Below, piece after piece: positions 8,295 to 14,495 of a stretch of 24,906 nucleotides of DNA; position 1 is the first letter of the stretch; every line of letters starts with the position of its first letter. Source of the DNA: Geobacter sp. GTDB lineage: Bacteria > Desulfobacterota > Desulfuromonadia > Geobacterales > DSM-12255. A program made the translations under genes and the position numbers. The notes below the pieces were generated by a model that worked only from the letters and a program-made list of their open reading frames with translations, had not been told where the DNA came from and did no database searches. The stretch covers positions 1 to 24,906 of the forward strand of contig VEOV01000096.1 of the NCBI GenBank assembly GCA_012026855.1, written 5' to 3'.

Positions 8295-10879
8295 CACTTA
8301 CCCCCACTCCGGCGCTTAAGGCTGATGTCAAGCGGCCGGTTGATGTAGTTCTCCTGCTGATCCAGCGACATGGTGATGAATGGAGCATGCCAGCCGCCAA
8401 CCCTGACATTGATATGGGCATACTCTTCCAATTTACGCACCGCTTCCGCCTGATCAGACATTTTGGCGGCAGCCAGCGACAGCTCGTAAATGGTCTGGTA
8501 GTCGGCCTTGCTGCCAATGGCCAGGGTCATCATGTTGCCATTGTTGGCAATAAACTGGTCGATGAGCCCGAGGATTACCCCCGGATCATTCTGCGACTCA
8601 TCGAGACAGAGATCGGTGATTACCCCGGCCCCCATCCGGTCGAGCCCAAGCTGCTTGAACGAGGCAAGGAGATTGCCGATGCCGGAGTGCGCCGTTCCGG
8701 GTGTCGGTGAAAAGTTGGACGCCAGCGGCGCGCCGGCTCCCCGGTCGGCCGATCCGGCCACCCCCGCCCCTTGAAAAATGTACTGCTCGAAAGTGCCGCA
8801 GCCAGCAGTGAACTTGATATTAAACTCAGAGCCGAACTTCTCCTGAAATGATTCGCCATAATAGCCGGCAATGTAGCGCAGCTTCTGGATCTCGATCGCC
8901 TCCTTGGGATCAGCCGGTTTCTTGAGGAAAATACGGTCGGCCAGCGCTTTGGAGCTTTTCACCGCAGCATAAAAGTCATCCAGCAGCCAGCGGGCAACTT
9001 CGTTGGAGTCAGAATCATTATTGCCGAATGAAGCGCTGTTGGTGGCAAAATCGACCCTGATAGCGTCATAGGTCAACTGGAGCGCCGGATTGGTCTGTAC
9101 CTGGGAGACAAAGTTGTAACGGAAGGCGCCGAGCACATCACTCAACTGGTATTTCTTCTGCTCAAACACCCATTTCTTGATGGCGCAAACCGTATTGATC
9201 ATGTTTGGCAGACCACAGATCACGGTGCCGCCGATATTGTACTCAGCCCCACCCCAGGCCTTGTCACGACCCCGCTCCAGGCATGTGCCGAGGAAGGCGG
9301 AAAAGAGCGGAGTCGGCACCAGATACTCGTCGAGCAGGTAATATTTATAGAGGCCGAAGGTGGTCTGATCGACAAAGAACTGCATATGCTCTTTAATCAG
9401 CTTCCTCAGGTCGGCATAGCTGCTGACTTCAGCCGTCATGACACTCAGCTTGCCGCCACGCAGCACGCCTGGATTCTTGTCCAGGGTCGCCCCGCGGTTC
9501 AGAGCGCATTCCAGAATCGTCATGCCGTTGACCATGCCGAAAGTCCAGTCGCTCTTGCCGTTCAGGATCGGCTCCCAGCAACCGTCAACGCAGTAATCGT
9601 TGACCAGTTCCTTCAGCTGGGCCAGCCTGGCTTTGTCAGCCGGATCCTCCCCTTCACAGAAGGAGGCATAGAGGGCAGGAATTATCACGTCATCATTGAG
9701 GATTGACGGGTTGTTGCGGGTTTCGTGGAGCGAATCCGCCACAGCCTGTTTCAGAGCCTGGGGTGAGGCGCTCCCCAGCCGGACATAGAAACCGGGGGTC
9801 GGCAAATTGACGTTGCGATAGGCCCTGAGAATTACATAAGTGCAGTCATTGGTTGCATCGCTACCGTCCGGCTTCAACCCGCCGATTATGATATTCTGGA
9901 GGAAGTTGTTTGCCGCACCGCGCTGATCGAGATAGTAGGGATTAACCCCCAGATTGGCGCTAAAATCCATATGATCCTGTTCAAGCAGATACTCTGCCGT
10001 GTAATTAAGTCGCCAGGCCGCCTTGATCAGAAAGCATTCAAACAGCTCCACCGCTTTGGCCGGATCATACACACCTCTCTTCACCGTGCTGCCCAGATAG
10101 GGCGCCAACACCTGATCGAGCCTGCCAAGAGAGATGAGATTCATACTGGCATGGAGCGCCGTATGGACGAAACAGATGCTCTGGAGTGCCTCGTGAAAGG
10201 TATCGGCCGGTTCGAACGGCACCTTGCGGCAGATCCGCTCTATCTCGGCCAGCTCCAGACGCCGCTTTGGATCCTTTTCCGTTGTCGCCATGACCCGCGC
10301 CAGCTCGGCAAAGCTATGGGCATAGGCCACTACCGCCTCGCAGGCAATCTGCACGGCACGATAAAAATCAAGTCTCGACTGATCGTCCTTCCTGGCTGAC
10401 TGGCTCTCGATTCTTGCCTTGATTTCAGCGCTATTGCTCTTACAGATTGCCAGAATGCCCCGAATCCCCTTGCTCACCAGCCGTTCATAATCAGCGCTGT
10501 TATGCCCCAGAAGTGACATCTCCGACCTGTTGGCCACCCGGGCAGCTCTTGCCTCGGCTTCTGTCATGTAGTTGGGAAACACCTTGCCCAGACCATTGGA
10601 GCCCATGGGGAGCACGCCGACTATCAGTTCACCAGCGGCAATTTCGTACGATTTTGTCGTAATGGAGTTCTTCTTGTCGGTCATGGCAGACAACATCTCT
10701 CTGGTAGCCATGGCAGAGCGGACAATCTCCGGTTCATGGGGATACTTGCGGCCAATATCTACCGGAAACATCTCTTTGCGAAACCACTCACCGGCACGAT
10801 TCTTATGCCCCTGCTGCTGCAACGCTGCCAGAAGAGCTCTGGTCCTGCCGGTCATTGCTGCTGGAAGTACCGTTGTCAT
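8294..10879 (-). CDS. Glycyl radical enzyme of unassigned class (pyruvate formate-lyase superfamily)
   Basis: This 861-residue enzyme has the two signatures of the superfamily: an active-site loop VDGCWEP with Cys434 and Glu436, and a C-terminal glycyl loop RVGGWHAPF with the radical Gly829. It lacks the adjacent Cys-Cys of pyruvate formate-lyase. Cys-x-Glu is shared by the eliminases (glycerol, propanediol and choline enzymes) and by the arylacetate decarboxylases. The glycyl motif is unusual: Gly in place of Ser/Ala before the radical Gly, and Trp in place of Tyr/Phe after it. The Cys-Gly distance of 395 residues is longer than in the classes I know (about 315-370), because of extra sequence around 640-700. 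It is preceded by its activase (3-bp gap) and followed by an AOR. The start is firm: AAGGAG seven bases before the ATG. Candidate roles are decarboxylation of an arylacetate or an elimination that releases an aldehyde. I would not assign one. Confidence 0.9.
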   Translation of the reverse strand: MTTVLPAAMTGRTRALLAALQQQGHKNRAGEWFRKEMFPVDIGRKYPHEPEIVRSAMATREMLSAMTDKKNSITTKSYEIAAGELIVGVLPMGSNGLGKVFPNYMTEAEARAARVANRSEMSLLGHNSADYERLVSKGIRGILAICKSNSAEIKARIESQSARKDDQSRLDFYRAVQIACEAVVAYAHSFAELARVMATTEKDPKRRLELAEIERICRKVPFEPADTFHEALQSICFVHTALHASMNLISLGRLDQVLAPYLGSTVKRGVYDPAKAVELFECFLIKAAWRLNYTAEYLLEQDHMDFSANLGVNPYYLDQRGAANNFLQNIIIGGLKPDGSDATNDCTYVILRAYRNVNLPTPGFYVRLGSASPQALKQAVADSLHETRNNPSILNDDVIIPALYASFCEGEDPADKARLAQLKELVNDYCVDGCWEPILNGKSDWTFGMVNGMTILECALNRGATLDKNPGVLRGGKLSVMTAEVSSYADLRKLIKEHMQFFVDQTTFGLYKYYLLDEYLVPTPLFSAFLGTCLERGRDKAWGGAEYNIGGTVICGLPNMINTVCAIKKWVFEQKKYQLSDVLGAFRYNFVSQVQTNPALQLTYDAIRVDFATNSASFGNNDSDSNEVARWLLDDFYAAVKSSKALADRIFLKKPADPKEAIEIQKLRYIAGYYGESFQEKFGSEFNIKFTAGCGTFEQYIFQGAGVAGSADRGAGAPLASNFSPTPGTAHSGIGNLLASFKQLGLDRMGAGVITDLCLDESQNDPGVILGLIDQFIANNGNMMTLAIGSKADYQTIYELSLAAAKMSDQAEAVRKLEEYAHINVRVGGWHAPFITMSLDQQENYINRPLDISLKRRSGGK

Positions 10880-10881
10880 AA

Positions 10882-11850
10882 TTATTCTCCTTGAGTAAGA
10901 TGTGCTGCAACGTTATCGGAAATCACCGTAAAACCGCAGGCGGCAAAGCGCTCACGGACAGCTGCTACTCTTTCGGCACTGGGGATCAAGTTGTCCGTAG
11001 CCGGAGCGACCTTGCCGAGCGCCCGGTAGAAATGAGAAGTGTGTGCATTGAGGGGGAAAAGATCGATTTGGGTGACACCGCACGTCTTCATCAAAGCCAT
11101 GGTTGCTTCGATTTCCTCTACAGTGTCGGTCACACCGGCCACCAATGGTTTTCTGACAATTACCCGTGACGGCAGTGACGCCAGGTACCCGAGATTTTTG
11201 CCGCGCCGGCCGAACCCTTCTGGGGCATCGGCACCTTGACCATCGGAGCGGAGCCCGAAGAGCCAGCAATCCACATGACCGGCAACCGCTGTGAAATGTT
11301 CAAGCGGCAACAGCCCGGAGGTCTCAACCGTTGTGTGAAAACCGGCATTGCGAGCCAGTTCAAGCAGTCGCACCGTCCCGGCAGTTTGCAGCAGAGCTTC
11401 GCCGCCACTCAAGGTCAGTCCGCCAATGTTGCGCAGCAGTTCCAGTTGGGGCTGGACCATGGCAAACAACGCCTCAGGAGTTGTCTCCCGGGTAGGCATC
11501 ACCAGGGCGCCGGCGTTACTGTCAACCCGTGATGCTGGACAGGCATTCACACAGGCACCGCACCGGCGGCACTTGTCACCATCACTGCGCCCTGCCTGGG
11601 GAACAGCTCCCCGCAGCCCTTCCGGACAGACGTCGGCACATCTGCCACATAAAAGGCACCGGTTTTCAAAATAAAGTACCGGCGAGCGCACATATCGCGA
11701 ATGGGGAGAATGACACCAGGGACAGGCAAGATGACATCCCTGAAGATAGATCACCACACGAGTGCCAGGACCGTCGTGCCTGGTAAGCCATTCGATATCG
11801 AAATACCTGACAGTTATCGGATTCTCCGGTTTTTCCCGGCCTCTGCTCAC
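10882..11850 (-). CDS. Glycyl radical enzyme activase (radical SAM, two ferredoxin clusters)
   Basis: This 322-residue radical S-adenosylmethionine enzyme has the activase cluster motif CHLACPWC (Cys39, 43, 46; C-x3-C-x2-C) inside GPGTRVVIYLQGCHLACPWCH. An inserted bicluster ferredoxin domain follows, with CLLCGRCADVC (65, 68, 71, 75) and CRRCGACVNAC (94, 97, 100, 104). The SAM-binding GGE is at about 146-148 (LTLSGGEALL). It cleaves SAM reductively and abstracts hydrogen from the partner's glycine, here Gly829 of the next gene. The two-cluster layout is shared with activases of non-PFL glycyl radical enzymes such as the dehydratases and decarboxylases. Translation appears to begin at GTG (11850), only nine bases after the stop of the phosphoesterase gene. 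The ribosome site (AGGC or TTAGG) is poor, so coupling to upstream translation is likely. Confidence 0.93.
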   Translation of the reverse strand: MSRGREKPENPITVRYFDIEWLTRHDGPGTRVVIYLQGCHLACPWCHSPHSRYVRSPVLYFENRCLLCGRCADVCPEGLRGAVPQAGRSDGDKCRRCGACVNACPASRVDSNAGALVMPTRETTPEALFAMVQPQLELLRNIGGLTLSGGEALLQTAGTVRLLELARNAGFHTTVETSGLLPLEHFTAVAGHVDCWLFGLRSDGQGADAPEGFGRRGKNLGYLASLPSRVIVRKPLVAGVTDTVEEIEATMALMKTCGVTQIDLFPLNAHTSHFYRALGKVAPATDNLIPSAERVAAVRERFAACGFTVISDNVAAHLTQGE

Positions 11851-11859
11851 CCTAACTGC

Positions 11860-12921
11860 CTAGCGCCTGACGTTCGCACTGGCCGTATAGCCGAATTCAT
11901 CAGCCTGCACCCATGATTTGGACTGATTATCCAGCACCATCAATTTCGCAGAAACCGTATCTCCGCTAACCGTCACCACCACATATCCATAAACATTCTC
12001 AATATGTTCCTGGCCTTTCACCCTGGCATCGGCATAGCTGCCCTTGAAGTGAGTAAAAGGCGCTCCGCCGTTGCCGATCAGCACCTGCTGAATCAGGTTG
12101 CCCCTGGCATCGGCAACTGCGGCACGGTCGTAAAAATGATCATGTCCGCAGAAATACATGCGGCCACCGGCGCCGCCGACTGCGTTCCAGAAGCGATCCC
12201 GGGCTGTGCCGTAACAGGCCAGGCAGTCCTTATGTTTCACCGCAAAAGCGGGATAATGGCCAAAAACAAAGAGATGTTCCCGCTTGTCCTTTTTCAAAAC
12301 CTGCTCAAACCAGTCCTGATCCACCTGGAACTGATCCACTAGCTGGTCAAAACCGACAAAGAGCGCATTTTTATACGGGAGCGAGTAAGTGAGCATTTTT
12401 TGATTATCAGGACCGTTTTTCGGGATATAGGCGTCATTGAACACCGTCCGGTATGCGTTCAGCAGTCTGTTTTCCACCGGTACCCGCTTGCGGCAGCTGC
12501 TGTAATCAGCCAGGTTTGCATCCCTGTCCATCTCGTGGTTGCCACGGATCGGCAAAACCTTGACGCCGCTGCTGTAGACAGGAGCCATTACTTTGCGCCA
12601 GAGCTGATACTGGCTTTCGGCATCATTGGGCCCCGGGGTCGGCGGTTTACAGCTATAACCATTTCCCAAAGCAACATCCCCAGGCACCAGCACCAGGTCG
12701 ACCTTTTCGGCGGCTATTGCCGTAGCAACCTTGCCAAGGGCCTCGATATTGACCCCTTGCGCGCCACCACCAGGGTCAACACAGGGATTGCTGCGCGTAT
12801 CGCACAGCACGGCAAACTTCCAGGGCGCTTCCTGCGAAATACCACTCACTGGCCGGGGCGCCACGTTGGTGGCGATGATAAGCGCCAGGATGCATAGTCC
12901 GATTTTTGTGATCTGCTTCAC
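11860..12921 (-). CDS. Exported metallophosphoesterase (calcineurin-like)
   Basis: The protein is 353 residues when started at the GTG at 12921, which has GGAGG eight bases upstream and begins directly with a signal peptide (KQITKIGLCILALIIATNVAPRPVSG is split here: basic start, hydrophobic core, then SG). An ATG at 12975 in the same frame would add 18 residues in front of the signal peptide and is less likely. The metal-binding motifs of the calcineurin-like fold are all present: D41 in CDTR, GD at 81-82, GNHE (127-130), GHYP (221-224) and GHDH (259-262). Such enzymes use two metals to hydrolyse phosphomonoesters or diesters, and export suggests a periplasmic substrate. It is the first gene of the glycyl radical operon, with nine bases to the activase. 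That is an odd partner for cytoplasmic radical chemistry. Confidence 0.88.
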   Translation of the reverse strand: MKQITKIGLCILALIIATNVAPRPVSGISQEAPWKFAVLCDTRSNPCVDPGGGAQGVNIEALGKVATAIAAEKVDLVLVPGDVALGNGYSCKPPTPGPNDAESQYQLWRKVMAPVYSSGVKVLPIRGNHEMDRDANLADYSSCRKRVPVENRLLNAYRTVFNDAYIPKNGPDNQKMLTYSLPYKNALFVGFDQLVDQFQVDQDWFEQVLKKDKREHLFVFGHYPAFAVKHKDCLACYGTARDRFWNAVGGAGGRMYFCGHDHFYDRAAVADARGNLIQQVLIGNGGAPFTHFKGSYADARVKGQEHIENVYGYVVVTVSGDTVSAKLMVLDNQSKSWVQADEFGYTASANVRR

Positions 12922-13007
12922 GGGCACAACCTCCAAAAGTGTAATTGCAGTAGCCTGTCGAACCGGAGATTCCAATGAGGTTACGACTTAAGGCAAGCAA
13001 GTCAGGC

Positions 13008-13052
13008 ATAAATGAAACTAATTAGAAAAGAATCCTAATTAGTTTCATTTAT
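13008..13052. repeat. Perfect 18-bp inverted repeat with 9-base spacer (candidate operator or stem-loop)
   Basis: ATAAATGAAACTAATTAG (13008-13025) is exactly complementary to 13035-13052, with a nine-base spacer (AAAAGAATC). Each arm ends in CTAATTAG, itself an 8-bp palindrome, so the site can be read as two stacked dyads. It lies 87-131 bp upstream of the phosphoesterase start codon. No T-run follows on the minus strand, so it does not look like an intrinsic terminator. A protein-binding operator, or a stable leader hairpin in the mRNA, fits better. Confidence 0.7.
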
Positions 13053-13291
13053 AGTGCCAAATCATTGTTTAGAGCTGTAAAAACTGCTATGCTGGGAATA
13101 GCTCTCCCCGCACACACCCCTGACACATCGCTTAACTGACTGATTTTAAGAGGTTATTTACGTTATAATTTGAAATATTGACACTGCCGGAGGACTCGCT
13201 GGAATGAACTGTAATTAGTAGCCAAGGAGAGGGGAAGAGGAGTTGGTTGGCTGGAAATGAGAATTTCTTGCCGGAAAGCAACTGAATGAAG

Positions 13292-13308
13292 TGTAACGTT
13301 TTTTTACA
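13292..13308. promoter_or_regulatory. Palindromic box 1 of a three-box array
   Basis: TGTAACGTTTTTTTACA is an inverted repeat of the form TGTAAM-N5-TTTACA. It is one of three similar boxes whose starts are 66 and 68 bp apart, which suggests cooperative binding by a dimeric regulator. It lies about 370 bp upstream of the phosphoesterase start codon. Confidence 0.55.
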
Positions 13309-13357
13309 TTTAACCGCTAAGCGCCATAACCTGCTGTATTAACGCTGTTTTTACCAG

Positions 13358-13374
13358 CGTAAAGTTTCTTTACA
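13358..13374. promoter_or_regulatory. Palindromic box 2 of a three-box array
   Basis: CGTAAAGTTTCTTTACA matches the consensus YGTAAM-RTTTY-TTTACR of the array; the inner dyad GTAAA/TTTAC is perfect. It starts 66 bp after box 1. A further small dyad, CGCTG/CAGCG (13343-13359), abuts it. Confidence 0.55.
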
Positions 13375-13425
13375 CTTATCCGGAACAGACGCCTAAATAA
13401 GTAATTTTGCTTAACAATATTCAGA

Positions 13426-13442
13426 TGTAAAATTTTTTTACG
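13426..13442. promoter_or_regulatory. Palindromic box 3 of a three-box array
   Basis: TGTAAAATTTTTTTACG again gives GTAAA and TTTAC separated as in box 2, starting 68 bp after it. It lies 60 bp beyond the end of the formate dehydrogenase unit, inside non-coding sequence. The half-site resembles the TyrR half-site (TGTAAA), but the spacer here is five rather than six bases. Confidence 0.55.
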
Positions 13443-13502
13443 CAGAATGGGACTTCATCCTAAAATTTGTATTTTCAACAAGTTACCACCTTCAGCAGAT
13501 GG

Positions 13503-14495
13503 CTACCCTGCCTGAAAACTCCCGTATTGCGCCACCATTTGCCGTGCTATCGCCACAATGCCGATACCGGTTGGACAGGTGGCATCGCACCGGCCGCAGA
13601 CAAAACAGCCCAGCTCCCCCCATTTTGTCATATCAGCCGCCAGCTTGTGATGAATCCGCCGCCGGGTGCGCAGCGCGTCCGTACCAAGTGGGTTGTGCCC
13701 GCCGGCCTCGCGCATGAAGCCGTCAAGCTGACAGGAGTCCCACATCCGGCTCCGCTCCAGCCGGTCGGCATAGCGCCAGTCCTGCACACCGAAACAGGTG
13801 CAGGTGGGGCAGACCAGGTTGCAGCCGCTGCACTGGATGCAGTTGACTGCAATCTCTTCCCAGAAGCTGTCCGGGACGGCATCAACCAGGAGCAGCGCGG
13901 ATGCAGCCTTGATGACCTCTTCGTCAGGGTTGACAATTGCTGCCAGTGCCCCGACCTCGGCAACGGCGTCAGCAGAGGCTTCGCCTGGAATAAGCAGGGC
14001 AATGGCCTCCCCTTTGTTACTGTAGGCCCTCACCAGCCACTGGCCGCGCAGGGCGATGAACTCCAGATCACAGTCGCCATTGGCAAGTGGAAGCAGTGCC
14101 CCATCAGGACCGCAATAACCTGAAACAGTGGCAACGACCGCACTCTCCCGTGTGCGAAAGTAGACGTCATCCCTGAAGCCATCGGCAAAAAAGCGATCAA
14201 TAAACTTCAGGCAGCGCAGATCAAGTGCCGTAAATCCGGCAATAAAGAGCGGCCTGCTGTGCTCCGGGACAAGCAGCTCACCGCCACTGCCCTGGGCAAA
14301 TAGTGTGTCATCCTGGGGGAAGAAGACTGCGGTCGGTTTCGTCGGCAAAGCGCCGCCACCAAGGGCAAGGGCACCGTCATCGATTGAGCCGAACGCCCTG
14401 CCGCCATCGGGTAGCAGAACCGGTACGCGGATATCGTAATCGCTGGCAAGCTGGCGGAAAAAACCGACCAGCTCTAGGTCGGCAATGGTCTTCAT
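13503..14495 (-). CDS. Iron-sulfur electron-transfer subunit, sulfhydrogenase beta (HydB)-like
   Basis: This 330-residue protein has a C-terminal 4Fe-4S dicluster domain: CIQCSGCNLVC (Cys219, 222, 225, 229) and CFVCGRCDATC (297, 300, 303, 307). Further Cys in PTCTC and WDSCQ may matter for folding. The N-terminal 200 residues match the layout of HydB-type subunits, which carry electrons between a catalytic subunit and a flavin NAD(P)-binding subunit. It is the last gene of the formate dehydrogenase unit and starts at an ATGA overlap with the catalytic gene, with AGGAGG five bases upstream. It probably links the molybdopterin subunit to the FAD subunit in the cytoplasm. No signal peptide is seen. 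Confidence 0.85.
   Translation of the reverse strand: MKTIADLELVGFFRQLASDYDIRVPVLLPDGGRAFGSIDDGALALGGGALPTKPTAVFFPQDDTLFAQGSGGELLVPEHSRPLFIAGFTALDLRCLKFIDRFFADGFRDDVYFRTRESAVVATVSGYCGPDGALLPLANGDCDLEFIALRGQWLVRAYSNKGEAIALLIPGEASADAVAEVGALAAIVNPDEEVIKAASALLLVDAVPDSFWEEIAVNCIQCSGCNLVCPTCTCFGVQDWRYADRLERSRMWDSCQLDGFMREAGGHNPLGTDALRTRRRIHHKLAADMTKWGELGCFVCGRCDATCPTGIGIVAIARQMVAQYGSFQAG

Larger units (their letters stand above)
12922..13502. other. 581-bp non-coding region upstream of the glycyl radical operon
   Basis: No credible coding region lies here on either strand. It separates the end of the formate dehydrogenase unit (13503) from the metallophosphoesterase start (12921), both minus strand, so it should carry the promoter of the glycyl radical operon. 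It is clearly more AT-rich than its surroundings. It contains an 18-bp perfect inverted repeat (13008-13052) and three 17-bp palindromic boxes (13292-13442), described separately. A perfect TATAAT (13164-13169, plus strand) has only a poor -35 partner. No terminator with a T-run is evident after 13503. Confidence 0.8.

Noticed and set aside
8294..10879. Pyruvate formate-lyase assignment
   Set aside because: There is no adjacent Cys-Cys, and the glycyl motif and length differ; the nearby formate dehydrogenase is not evidence enough.
13141..13289. Plus-strand promoter (TATAAT at 13164) and a ten-codon ORF at 13257-13289 in the long intergenic region
   Set aside because: The -35 is poor, the ORF is minimal and its AGGAG is too far away; an antisense RNA cannot be excluded but is not supported.
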